Source: Phenylobacterium sp. (GTDB lineage Bacteria; Pseudomonadota; Alphaproteobacteria; Caulobacterales; Caulobacteraceae). From it: 64,000 nt of DNA. Where the stretch lies: assembly GCF_030697925.1 (NCBI RefSeq), contig NZ_JAUYOJ010000080.1, forward strand, positions 1 through 64,000, in the 5' to 3' direction. This document shows positions 43,762 through 51,900 of this stretch, in pieces (position 1 is the stretch's first letter; every line of letters begins with the position of its first letter). The notes beneath the pieces are model-generated. The model saw only the letters and a list, made by a program, of their open reading frames with translations. It ran no database searches and had not been told where the DNA came from. The translations under genes were made by a program, and so were the position numbers.

Positions 43762-44238
43762 TTGATCCAGGTCTTCACCACCACGGCTTCCTTCCTTCGG
43801 AAGCCAGTCGCCCTCGCCACCCTCGCCGTCGGCCTGCTGGTCTGCGCCTCGGCCGCGGCGGCCTCCGACTACCTGCTTGAACTCGACGGCGTGAAGGGCG
43901 AGCCCAGCGTGCGCCGCGGGACCCTTGAGATCGACAGCTTCGGCTGGGGCGTCGGCGGCCCGATCCAGAGCTGCCACGGCCGCTCGGGCCGCGGCGAGGC
44001 GACCCTCACCGGTCCCGCCATCGCCTCCGACGCCCGCCTGGTCGCCGCGGCCGCGTCGGGCAAGGTGATCCCGCGCGCCAAGCTGTTCGCCCGCAAGTCC
44101 GGCTCGGAAAGCACCACCGAGATCAAGCTGGAGAAGGTGATGGTCAGCTCGCTCGCCCCGGGCGGCCGAACGGCCGGCGAGGTCAGGCTCAGCTTCGCCA
44201 ACGCCAGCTGGTCTGTTCAGGGCTGCCGGCTCGGCTAG
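43762..44238 (+). CDS. Exported Hcp-like (type VI tube-like) orphan protein
   Basis: 158 residues from a TTG start with ribosome site GGAGAAA. A signal peptide (to CASAAAAS, about residue 34) precedes an Hcp-like barrel: YLLELDGVKGEPSVRRGTLEIDSFGWG, KLFARKSGSESTTEIKLEKVMVSSL and VRLSFANASWSVQ. Hcp proteins normally form the T6SS tube and have no Sec signal. No other T6SS gene is in the window. The function is probably periplasmic or secreted and unrelated to tube building. An ACTTGC half-site lies at 43651-43656, of uncertain meaning. Confidence 0.75.
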   Translation: MIQVFTTTASFLRKPVALATLAVGLLVCASAAAASDYLLELDGVKGEPSVRRGTLEIDSFGWGVGGPIQSCHGRSGRGEATLTGPAIASDARLVAAAASGKVIPRAKLFARKSGSESTTEIKLEKVMVSSLAPGGRTAGEVRLSFANASWSVQGCRLG

Positions 44239-44255
44239 GTGCGGCGAAGGCGGGT

Positions 44256-44332
44256 GTCACCTGAGCCGAACCCCAAGGGGGAAGGGCGCCGCGATTGCTG
44301 GGGGAGGAGGCTTCGCGGCTGGCTCAGGTGAC
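44256..44332. repeat. Nested inverted repeat downstream of the Hcp-like gene
   Basis: A perfect 12-bp outer arm (GTCACCTGAGCC at 44256-44267 with 44321-44332) encloses a 7-bp inner arm (GCCGCGA at 44288-44294 with 44313-44319). No T-run follows. The layout resembles the nested palindrome at 9183 but the sequence differs. Confidence 0.65.
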
Positions 44333-44358
44333 GGGGCGACTAGGGGACATGATTTACT

Positions 44359-44374
44359 AGTTGCATAATAACTG
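44359..44374 (+). promoter_or_regulatory. Operator-like sequence outside the island, site H
   Basis: AGTTGCATAATAACTG resembles the island element, with AGTT/AACT ends. It lies between two convergent gene ends, not before any called gene, so it may be a chance match or mark an unannotated transcript. Confidence 0.3.
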
Positions 44375-44427
44375 TAGTTCGCGGTCGCGCGACGCGCAAG
44401 CTCGATTTTCGGATCCGCGAACGATGG

Positions 44428-45630
44428 TCAGCCGAACGGCTTTTCCAGGCTGGGTTGGGGCTGCGTGAACCACGCGGCCCCTTCCGTCGTGACGTGGAAA
44501 TGGTCTTCCAGCCGCACGCCGAAGGCGTCGGGGATGACGATCATCGGCTCGTTGGAGAAACACATGCCGGGCTGGAGCGGGGTCTTGTCGCCACGCACCA
44601 GATAGGGCGCCTCGTGGATCGACAGGCCGATGCCGTGGCCGGTGCGATGGGGCAGGCCCGGCAGGTCGTAGTCGGGGCTGAAGCCGGCGGCGGCCAGCAC
44701 CGAGCGAGCCACCGCATCGATCTCCTCGCAGGGGACTCCGGGTTTCACGGCGGCGAAGGCGGCGGCCTGGGCGCGTTTCTCCACCTCCCAGACGCGGCGG
44801 TGCTCGGGAGAGGGCTCGCCGAACGCGTAGGTGCGGGTGATGTCGGAGTTGTAGCCCTGCACACGGCAGCCGGTGTCGATCAGCACCAGGTCGCCGTCGG
44901 CCAGGGCCTGCTCACCGGGCAGGCCGTGGGGATAGGCGCTAGCCACCCCGAACTGCACCGCGCAGAAGGACGAGCCGTCATCGGCGCCCAGCGCCCGGTG
45001 CGCCTGGTCGATGAAGCGGCGCACCGCCGTGGTGGTGATCCCCGGCGCCAGGATGGCCGCGGCGCGGCGGTGGACCTCCAGGGTCATGGCCTTGGCCTGG
45101 GACATCAGGGCCAGTTCGGCGGGCGACTTGATCATCCGGCAGCCGTCGATGACCGGCGCCCCGTCCAGCAACTCGACGCCTGGCGCGGCCAGCCGCAGGC
45201 CGTTGAACACGAAGAAGGGTAGGGCGGGATCGATGGCCAGGCTCTTGGCGTCGAGCTCCCGCAGGGCGCTGGCGGTGAGCGCATAGGGGCTCTCATGCTC
45301 CTCCCAGAGCAGCATCTGCGCCTCGATCCCGAGCGAGGCTTCCAGCGAGCCCAGCTCGAAGCGGGGGCACACCATTCTCAGCGGGCCTGTCAGCGGCAGG
45401 ATCATCGCCACCAGCCGCTCGGTGCCGTTCCAGCCCACACCGGCGAAGTAACGCAGTGAGGCGCCGGCCCCGACGATCAGGGCGTCGGCCCCGATCTCGA
45501 CCATAAGCTCGCGGGCGCGGGCGATCCGCGCCATCCGCTCGTCGCGACCGATGGCCGGCGCGGGATGGTGCCAGGGGGCGAGCTGCGAGAGTTCGATCTC
45601 GGCAGTCGAGCCGCCAATGCCATGGGTCAT
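44428..45630 (-). CDS. M24-family (Xaa-Pro) peptidase
   Basis: 400 residues. A creatinase-type N-terminal domain (1-165) precedes the pita-bread metallopeptidase. Metal ligands are in VLIDTGCRVQGYNSDITRTY (two Asp), HRTGHGIGLSIHE (His), FSNEPMIVIP (Glu) and VRLEDHFHVT (Glu). It should cleave Xaa-Pro dipeptides or remove N-terminal residues ahead of Pro, in the cytoplasm. The ATG at 45630 is favoured over an upstream in-frame extension. Confidence 0.92.
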   Translation of the reverse strand: MTHGIGGSTAEIELSQLAPWHHPAPAIGRDERMARIARARELMVEIGADALIVGAGASLRYFAGVGWNGTERLVAMILPLTGPLRMVCPRFELGSLEASLGIEAQMLLWEEHESPYALTASALRELDAKSLAIDPALPFFVFNGLRLAAPGVELLDGAPVIDGCRMIKSPAELALMSQAKAMTLEVHRRAAAILAPGITTTAVRRFIDQAHRALGADDGSSFCAVQFGVASAYPHGLPGEQALADGDLVLIDTGCRVQGYNSDITRTYAFGEPSPEHRRVWEVEKRAQAAAFAAVKPGVPCEEIDAVARSVLAAAGFSPDYDLPGLPHRTGHGIGLSIHEAPYLVRGDKTPLQPGMCFSNEPMIVIPDAFGVRLEDHFHVTTEGAAWFTQPQPSLEKPFG

Positions 45631-45690
45631 GCTGAAACTCCGCTGCTGGGCGCTAGCCTGGCTTCCTAACCCCACCTACAACTTGCCGCC

Positions 45691-46599
45691 ATGGCTGGAA
45701 GTCAGGATTTCGCCGCCGATCCGCGCAACGCGACGGCGCTCATCTATCTCAACGGCGATCTCGTGCCGCGCGAGGCGGCGAAGGTCTCGATCTTCGACGC
45801 GGGCTTCGTGCTGGGCGACGGGGTCTGGGAGGGCCTGCGCCTGCACAAGGGCGCCCTGCTGTTCCTCGACGCCCATATGGACCGGCTCTACGAAGGCGCG
45901 CGAACCATCGACCTGGACATCGGCCTGACGCGGGAGGCCCTGGTCGCCGAGATCCGCCGGCTGCTGGCCGCCAACGGCATGGAGGACGGCGCCCATCTGC
46001 GGCTGATGGTGACCCGGGGCGAGAAGGCCGCCGCCAACCAGGACCCGCGCAACTGGCTGGGCAGGCCGACCATCGTGGTCACCGCGGAATACAAGTCGCC
46101 CAGCCCGGAGATCGTTGCCCGCGGCCTGTCGCTGTTCACCTCGACCATCCGCTGCACGCCCGCCGACATGTTCGACATGCGGCTCAATTCCCATAGCCGG
46201 CTCAACCTCATCCAGGCCTTGCTGCAGGCGATCAAGGCCGGGGCCGACGAGGCGCTGATGCTGGACCCGCACGGCTTCGTGTCCAGCTGCAACGCCACCA
46301 ACTTCTTCTTCGTTCGCGGAGGGCGGGTGATGACTTCCTCGGGCGCCTACTGCTTCAACGGCGTCACCCGGGCCAATGTGATCCGCCTCTGCCATGACCA
46401 CGGCGTGCCGATCACCCTGGGCGATTTCAGCCTGGCCGAGGCCTATTCGGCCGACGAGGCCTTCGTCACCGGCACATTCGGCGGGCTCACCCCGGTGCGC
46501 TCGGTCGACGGCCGCGAACTGCCGGCCACGCGGCCGGGGCCGGTGACCCACAAGCTGCGCGCCGCCTATGAGGCGCTCAAGGACGCCCAGGCCCGCTGA
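45691..46599 (+). CDS. Class IV aminotransferase-fold protein lacking the PLP lysine
   Basis: 302 residues. The fold is clear: ALIYLNGDLVPREAAKVSIFDAGFVLGDGVWEGLR at the N-terminus and GYCFNGVTR-like AYCFNGVTRANVI plus VTGTFGGLTPVRSVDGR at the C-terminus. In BCAT and D-amino acid aminotransferases a Lys lies about 22 residues before the (E)ALMLD strand. Here that stretch reads DMRLNSHSRLNLI with no Lys between residue 136 and Lys182. The Glu that contacts the pyridine nitrogen is also absent (VSSCNATNFF). It overlaps the next gene (TGATG). It may be a pseudoenzyme or use different chemistry. Confidence 0.82.
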   Translation: MAGSQDFAADPRNATALIYLNGDLVPREAAKVSIFDAGFVLGDGVWEGLRLHKGALLFLDAHMDRLYEGARTIDLDIGLTREALVAEIRRLLAANGMEDGAHLRLMVTRGEKAAANQDPRNWLGRPTIVVTAEYKSPSPEIVARGLSLFTSTIRCTPADMFDMRLNSHSRLNLIQALLQAIKAGADEALMLDPHGFVSSCNATNFFFVRGGRVMTSSGAYCFNGVTRANVIRLCHDHGVPITLGDFSLAEAYSADEAFVTGTFGGLTPVRSVDGRELPATRPGPVTHKLRAAYEALKDAQAR

Positions 46600-47333
46600 T
46601 GGAGCCGGTGCGGATCGCCATGTGGTCGGGGCCACGCAACATCTCCACGGCGATGATGCGGGCCTTCGAGAACCGGCCGGACACCGCGGTGGTCGATGAG
46701 CCGTTCTACGCGGCCTATCTGGCGCAGACGGGCCTGGACCACCCGATGCGCGAGGAGGTCCTGGCTTCGCAGCCGCTGGACTGGCGCGAGGTGGCGTCGG
46801 CCATGGCAGGGGACGCGCCCGGCGGGTGCGCGGTCTTCTACCAGAAGCACATGACCCACCACATGCTGCCGGGCTTCGGCCTGGACTGGACCCGGGCCTG
46901 CCGCAACGCCTTCCTGATCCGCGAGCCCGAGGCCGTGCTGGCCTCCTATGCCGTCAAGCGCGCCGAGGTGACCCTGGACGACATCGGGCTGGTGCGGCAG
47001 CACGAGCTGTTCACGCGCGAATGCGATCGCCTTGGCGCCGCCCCGCCGGTGGTGCTGGGGGCCGACGTCCTGGCCGATCCGCGCGGCATGCTCACCGCGC
47101 TCTGCGCGGCGCTCGCCATTCCGTTCCGCGAAGAGATGCTGAGCTGGCCCGCCAGGCGGCGCGACACCGACGGGGTCTGGGCGCCGGCGTGGTACGACGC
47201 GGTGGAGCGCTCAACGGGATTCGAGACCCCCACGCCACGCCCGCCGCCGTCGCTGTCCGACGAGCTACGGCGCATCGCCGACCAGGCGCGGCCGCACTAT
47301 GAGGCGCTCGTGGCGCACAAGCTTCACCGGTAA
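46599..47333 (+). CDS. Sulfotransferase-like P-loop protein
   Basis: 244 residues. The N-terminal phosphosulfate loop is IAMWSGPRNISTAMMRAFE (about 5-23), and the 3'-phosphate-binding region is FLIREPEAVLASYAVKR (about 108-124). Such proteins transfer sulfate from PAPS, or are related ATPases. It is coupled to the aminotransferase-fold gene by a 1-nt overlap. In other bacteria related sulfotransferase and branched-chain aminotransferase domains occur together, which suggests a shared pathway. Confidence 0.82.
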   Translation: MEPVRIAMWSGPRNISTAMMRAFENRPDTAVVDEPFYAAYLAQTGLDHPMREEVLASQPLDWREVASAMAGDAPGGCAVFYQKHMTHHMLPGFGLDWTRACRNAFLIREPEAVLASYAVKRAEVTLDDIGLVRQHELFTRECDRLGAAPPVVLGADVLADPRGMLTALCAALAIPFREEMLSWPARRRDTDGVWAPAWYDAVERSTGFETPTPRPPPSLSDELRRIADQARPHYEALVAHKLHR

Positions 47334-47391
47334 ACCCGATTTCAACGAACGTCGGCCAGGTTCAGGCTGTCATTCCTGGACGCGCGAACAG

Positions 47392-48246
47392 ATGAGCGAT
47401 CGCCGAAGACTGCCGAGTTCCAGCCTCACGCCCGGCGACCTTTCGGGCCTGAAGATTCTGGTCGTGGATGATCACTCCAATACGGTGCGCCTGATCGGCG
47501 ACGTCCTGCGGGCGGCCGGGGTCGGCGAGGTGCACACGGCCTCCGACGGCCTAAAGGCCCGCGAAGTGCTCTATCACCGCCAGCCCGACCTGATCTTCAC
47601 CGACGCCCGGATGCCGTTCATGGACGGCATGGAGCTGACCCGCTCGATCCGACGCGCCGCCGTCATCCCCGATCCGCGCGTGCCCAATCCCGAGGTGCCC
47701 ATCGTCATGGTCACCAGCGAGCGCAGCGCGGGCCACGTGCACCGGGCGCGCCTGGCCGGGGTCAACGAGTTCGTCATCAAGCCGTTCACGCCGGCGGCCC
47801 TGCTGTCGCGGATCCAGCTCGTCCTGACCAAGCCCAGGCCGTTCATCGTCAGCGAAGTCTATGTCGGCCCCTGCCGCCGCCGGCGCCTGGAGCTCAACTA
47901 TTCCGGACCGATGCGCCGCGGCGAGGACCCGGTCGAGGTCGCCGACTCCGGCGGCCGCGCCGAGGCGCGCGACACCATCCGGGTGGAGCTGGACGCCATG
48001 CGTCGGATGATTTCGGCGGTGGATCGGCCGACCCTGCAGATGATCCACCGGGTGATGCAGCACACGGTCTTCCGCGCCCGACAGGTACGCGACAAGGCCG
48101 TCGAGTGGGCGGCCGTGGCCCTGGTCGAATATGTGGACGCCGTGGGCCTGCCCGAGCTGTGCGACATCAAGATCATCGAGGGTCATTTCACGACCATCGC
48201 AAACCTGCTCGGAACCGAGGACCTGGACGCTCTGGCGGCCGCCTGA
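47392..48246 (+). CDS. Response regulator with a C-terminal helical extension
   Basis: 284 residues. The receiver domain (about 20-145) has KILVVDDHS, the phospho-acceptor Asp71 in FTDARMPFMDG, the Thr/Ser in MVTSE and Lys130 in FVIKPF. The C-terminal half (about 145-284) is mostly helical (DAMRRMISAVDRPTLQMIHRVMQHTVFRARQVRDKAVEW) and has no recognisable DNA-binding or enzymatic domain. It probably signals through protein contact. The ATG at 47392 is chosen; a longer frame overlaps the preceding gene. Confidence 0.85.
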   Translation: MSDRRRLPSSSLTPGDLSGLKILVVDDHSNTVRLIGDVLRAAGVGEVHTASDGLKAREVLYHRQPDLIFTDARMPFMDGMELTRSIRRAAVIPDPRVPNPEVPIVMVTSERSAGHVHRARLAGVNEFVIKPFTPAALLSRIQLVLTKPRPFIVSEVYVGPCRRRRLELNYSGPMRRGEDPVEVADSGGRAEARDTIRVELDAMRRMISAVDRPTLQMIHRVMQHTVFRARQVRDKAVEWAAVALVEYVDAVGLPELCDIKIIEGHFTTIANLLGTEDLDALAAA

Positions 48247-48268
48247 GGGCGTTCGTATATTGGCGGCC

Positions 48269-48766
48269 ATGGCCGAAGCCTTCAACGACCTCATCCTGCC
48301 CGCCGACAAGGCTGCGCGCTATGGCGCGGTCGCCGAGGAGATCGCCGCCGTCCTCGATGGCGAACCGAACCTGACCGCCCGGATGGCCACGGTCGCCTCC
48401 ATGCTGGCGGCGACCTTCGACAGCTATTTCTGGACCGGCTTCTACGTGGTCGATCCCGACAGGCCGCGCGAGCTGGTCGTCGGGCCCTATCAAGGTACGC
48501 TGGGTTGCCTACGCATCGCCTATGGGCGCGGGGTGTGCGGGGCTGCGGCGGAGAGCGGCCAGACCCAGGTTGTGGCCGACGTCCACGCCTTTCCCGGCCA
48601 CATCGTCTGCGACAGCCGTTCGGCCAGCGAGATCGTGGTTCCGGTCTTCGGCAAGGCCGGCGAGCTGATCGCGGTGTTCGACGTGGACTCGGCGGAACCG
48701 GCCGCCTTCGACGAGACCGACGCGGCCTGGCTGCAAGCCATTCTCCGGGATACGTTTTCGGCCTGA
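48269..48766 (+). CDS. msrC: Free methionine-(R)-sulfoxide reductase (GAF domain)
   Basis: 165 residues, a single GAF domain. It reduces free Met-R-sulfoxide using thioredoxin. The three functional cysteines are Cys80 (GTLGCLRI), Cys90 (GRGVCGA) and Cys114 (HIVCDSRS), corresponding in spacing to Cys84, Cys94 and Cys118 of E. coli fRMsr. YFWTGFYVV and VVGPYQG are also canonical. It follows the response regulator by 22 nt on the same strand. Confidence 0.92.
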   Translation: MAEAFNDLILPADKAARYGAVAEEIAAVLDGEPNLTARMATVASMLAATFDSYFWTGFYVVDPDRPRELVVGPYQGTLGCLRIAYGRGVCGAAAESGQTQVVADVHAFPGHIVCDSRSASEIVVPVFGKAGELIAVFDVDSAEPAAFDETDAAWLQAILRDTFSA

Positions 48767-48823
48767 GCCTTGCATCGGCCGGTCCACCTTTCCCTAACCG
48801 GGACAAGCTAGACTGGTGTTCTG

Positions 48824-49966
48824 ATGCTGACCGCCGAAACCTTCCATCCGGTCTATCTGTCGGAGTCCGACATCGCCACCTGGCGCGGGCTCTGCGCTTC
48901 GCGGCCGGACTTCGCCAACCCTTTGCTGGGTCCGGACTTCGCGTTGGCGGTCGGCGAGGTGCGGGCCGACGCGCGGGTGACCGTGTGGCGCTGGCCGGAG
49001 CGGGTGGCGGGGTTTCTGGCCTATCATCGCCGGCCCGGCGGCTTCGCCCGTCCGATCGGCGCGCCTCTATCGGACTACCACGCCCTGGTGGCGGCGCCGG
49101 GCCTGGACGCCGAGCACGCCCTGACCGTCGCGGGCCTGGCCGCCTTCCGCTTCACCGGCCTGATCGATCCCAACCATGCCTTCGGCGCCGGGATCGCCGC
49201 CGAGCATGAGGCCTATCTGATCAACCTGCACGGTCCGGCCGAGGCCTATCTGGAAGCCCTGCGCGCCGAGAGCCCCAAGCGGTTCAAGAATTATCGCCGT
49301 CTCGACCACAAGCTGGACCGCGAGGTGGGCGAACTCACCATCCGCGCCCCGGATCGCGATCCAGAGGCCTTCGACAAGCTGATCGCCTGGAAGCGGGCCC
49401 AACTCGTCCGCACCGGCGCTCACGACTTCCTGCGCCCGAGCTGGACCCAGGCCCTGATGGCCTCGCTGTTCAACCGCGACCGCGGCGATTTCCAGGGCCT
49501 GATGATCAATCTCTATGCGGGCGAGCGCCTGGTGGCCGGCCACTTCGGCATTCGCGCCGGCGGCGTCTACCACCCCTGGATCGCCTCGACCGATCCGGAC
49601 CTCGCCGCCTGGTCGCCCGGACAGGTCTTCCTGCAGCGGGCCATCGCCGCCATGCCCGAGCTCGGCCTGACCACCTACGATCTTGGACCCGGCCATGACC
49701 ACTACAAGCGGCCCTACGCCCTGGCCACTCGCCTCATCGCCGAGGGCACGGCCACCAGCTCCGGATCGCGCGGCCTGATGGCCCAGGCCTCGGAACAGGC
49801 CTGGGCGCTGGCCGGGGCCAATCGCGCGGGTCTGGTCGGCAGCTTCCGCCGCCGACTGGACGTGATTTCCGCGGCCGAACTCTCGCTCGCCGACCGCGCC
49901 GCAGGCCTGGCCGACGCCTTGGCCGCCAAGGCGCGCGGGGGATCCAGCGTGGCGGAGGCCGCCTGA
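48824..49966 (+). CDS. CelD/BcsL-like GNAT acetyltransferase
   Basis: 380 residues. A CelD-type acetyltransferase: the central helix with AYLEALRAESPKRFKNYRRLDHKLDREVG and the GNAT half with GLMINLYAGERLVAGHFGIRAGGVYHPWI, then GLTTYDLGPGHDHYKRPYA. Relatives modify exopolysaccharide sugars or act in holdfast and cellulose clusters. It lies 4 nt before a glycosyltransferase and just upstream of a cupin-like gene, so the trio is likely an operon for a surface glycan. Confidence 0.87.
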   Translation: MLTAETFHPVYLSESDIATWRGLCASRPDFANPLLGPDFALAVGEVRADARVTVWRWPERVAGFLAYHRRPGGFARPIGAPLSDYHALVAAPGLDAEHALTVAGLAAFRFTGLIDPNHAFGAGIAAEHEAYLINLHGPAEAYLEALRAESPKRFKNYRRLDHKLDREVGELTIRAPDRDPEAFDKLIAWKRAQLVRTGAHDFLRPSWTQALMASLFNRDRGDFQGLMINLYAGERLVAGHFGIRAGGVYHPWIASTDPDLAAWSPGQVFLQRAIAAMPELGLTTYDLGPGHDHYKRPYALATRLIAEGTATSSGSRGLMAQASEQAWALAGANRAGLVGSFRRRLDVISAAELSLADRAAGLADALAAKARGGSSVAEAA

Positions 49967-49970
49967 TCCC

Positions 49971-50903
49971 ATGAGCTCCCCGCTGGTCAGCCTGATCATC
50001 CCGACCCAGCGCCGCCGGGATGGCCTGATCTCGGCCGCGCTCTCGACCTTTCGCCAGGCCGGCGTCGATCTGAACGCGCTCGAGCTGATCATTGTCGACA
50101 ACGACCAGGTTGATTCCGCACGCGCCACGGTGCGCGCGCTCGCCGATGAGGCGCCGTTCCCGGTGACCTATGTCCACGAGCCCGAGCCCGGCGTCGCCAA
50201 TGCGCGCAACGCCGCCATGGCGTGGGCCAAGGGCGACCTGATCGCCTTCCTGGACGACGACGAGGAGGCGCCGGAGGGCTGGCTGGCCGCCCTGCTGGCC
50301 GCCATGGCGCGGCACCAGGCCGACGTGGTTTTCGGGCCGGTGCGGGGCCGGGCGCCGGAAACCGTCGTCGCCCACCGAGACTATCTGGAGAGGTTCTTCT
50401 CCCGCGAGGGGCCGGCCGAGGCGGGCCTGCTCGACCATTATTACGGTTGCGGCTGTTCGCTGCTGCGCCGCGCCGCCCTGCCGGACCCCAAGGCGCCGTT
50501 CTCCGCCATCCGCAACCACATCGGCGGCGAGGACGACCTGCTGTTCGGCCAGATGAAGCGCGACGGCGCGAAGTTCGCCTGGGAGCCGGCGGCCTGGGTC
50601 TGGGAAGACCCCGTGGCCGCCCGCCTGACCCTGGGCTACACGATCCCCCGCGCCTTCGCCTACGGCCAGGGACCGGCCTCGGCCTGCGCGGCCGCCAGCC
50701 CGCCCGATCGGCTCGGCGTCGCCCGGTGGATGGCCCAGGGATTGCTCCAGGCCGCGGTTTTCGGAACGTTGGCGGGGTTCAAGTGGCTGATCCGCGCCCC
50801 CGATTTCGCCCCCACCCTGGACCGCGCCGCGCGTGGCCTGGGCAAGACCCTGTGGTGGGGCCCGTTCAAGATCCACTTCTATGGCCTGAGGGCTGGCGCA
50901 TGA
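49971..50903 (+). CDS. Family 2 glycosyltransferase
   Basis: 310 residues. GT-A fold: LVSLIIPTQRRRDGLISAALST at the N-terminus, the nucleotide-binding ELIIVDNDQ, VANARNAAMAWAKGDLIAFLDDDEEAP with the DDD metal motif, and the acceptor loop GGEDDLLFGQMKRDG (the ED acid/base pair). It transfers a sugar from a nucleotide donor at the cytoplasmic face; no multi-helix pore is present. The stop overlaps the following gene (ATGA). Confidence 0.9.
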   Translation: MSSPLVSLIIPTQRRRDGLISAALSTFRQAGVDLNALELIIVDNDQVDSARATVRALADEAPFPVTYVHEPEPGVANARNAAMAWAKGDLIAFLDDDEEAPEGWLAALLAAMARHQADVVFGPVRGRAPETVVAHRDYLERFFSREGPAEAGLLDHYYGCGCSLLRRAALPDPKAPFSAIRNHIGGEDDLLFGQMKRDGAKFAWEPAAWVWEDPVAARLTLGYTIPRAFAYGQGPASACAAASPPDRLGVARWMAQGLLQAAVFGTLAGFKWLIRAPDFAPTLDRAARGLGKTLWWGPFKIHFYGLRAGA

Positions 50904-51814
50904 GCCTGATCACCGACTGGACGCCGCAGAAGGGCGCGGCCTTCGGCAAGGCCAACCTGGCCTTCAAGCATGGGCTGCACGAGCGTCCGATGTTTTCCGA
51001 CGCGGGGCTTGAGGAACTGCTGGACCGCTATCCACGTGAGAAGCTCGGCGTCTTCACCATGGGCGAGGACCCCGTGGCCTGGACCACCTGGCGCAAAGGT
51101 GCGGCGAACGGGTTGTCAGGCTCCAAGCTGCTGGAGGCCGCCCAGGCCGGCCGCATCTGGCTGAACCTGCGCCAGACCAACGACCACCTTCCGGAATACG
51201 CCCGGCTGGGCGACGAGATCTTCTCCGAGAAGGAGGCGATGAGTCCAGGCCTGAAGACCTTCAAGCGCGACCTGGGCATGCTGATCTCCTCGGCCAACGC
51301 CCAGGTGTTCTACCATCTGGATGTGCCGCTGGTGTCGCTGTGGCAGCTCCGCGGCCAGAAGCGGGTCTGGGTCTATCCGGTCGCCGATCCCTATGTGGGG
51401 GAGGAGACCCTGGAGCGGATCGTGCTCAAGGAAACCGCCGAGCAGTTCACCTTCGATCCCGCCTGGGACGCCGGCGCCGAGGTCCATGACCTGACGCCAG
51501 GCAAGATGGTCACCTGGGAACAGAACGCCCCGCACCGGATCGAGAACGGCCCGATGCTCAATGTCTCGCTCTCCATCGAGTTCATGACGCCGCAGGCCCT
51601 GATGCGGGCCAATGTGATCTACGCCAACGGCGTCCTGCGGCGGCGGCTGGGTGCGCGGCCGACCATCCAGGATGGTTTCACGCCCGGCGCGCTGGGCAAG
51701 CTGGCCATCGCCCGCGCGGCCAAGGCGCTCAAGCTCCAGACCCCCCAGGAACGGGTGCTGCCGACCAGCTTCCGGCTGGACGTCAAGCGGCCCGGAATGC
51801 TGCTTCCGGTCTAG
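50900..51814 (+). CDS. Cupin-like/JmjC-type domain protein
   Basis: 304 residues. The cupin core is seen in NAQVFYHLDVPLVSLWQLRGQKRVWVYPV and VTWEQNAPHRIENGPMLNVSLSIEF. The first gives a His-x-Asp iron-ligand-like pair (HLD) and the second a distal His, as in Fe(II)-dependent JmjC-like hydroxylases. The target is unknown. It is coupled to the glycosyltransferase by a 4-nt overlap, so it may modify the same glycan or a lipid. Confidence 0.78.
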   Translation: MSLITDWTPQKGAAFGKANLAFKHGLHERPMFSDAGLEELLDRYPREKLGVFTMGEDPVAWTTWRKGAANGLSGSKLLEAAQAGRIWLNLRQTNDHLPEYARLGDEIFSEKEAMSPGLKTFKRDLGMLISSANAQVFYHLDVPLVSLWQLRGQKRVWVYPVADPYVGEETLERIVLKETAEQFTFDPAWDAGAEVHDLTPGKMVTWEQNAPHRIENGPMLNVSLSIEFMTPQALMRANVIYANGVLRRRLGARPTIQDGFTPGALGKLAIARAAKALKLQTPQERVLPTSFRLDVKRPGMLLPV

Positions 51815-51900
51815 TTGCCGCGCGATGTTGGCTTACGCCGCGTCGACCCCCTAAATAGCCTCCGACGCGCGAACGACGCGCAAATCTCGGGAGCGGAATC

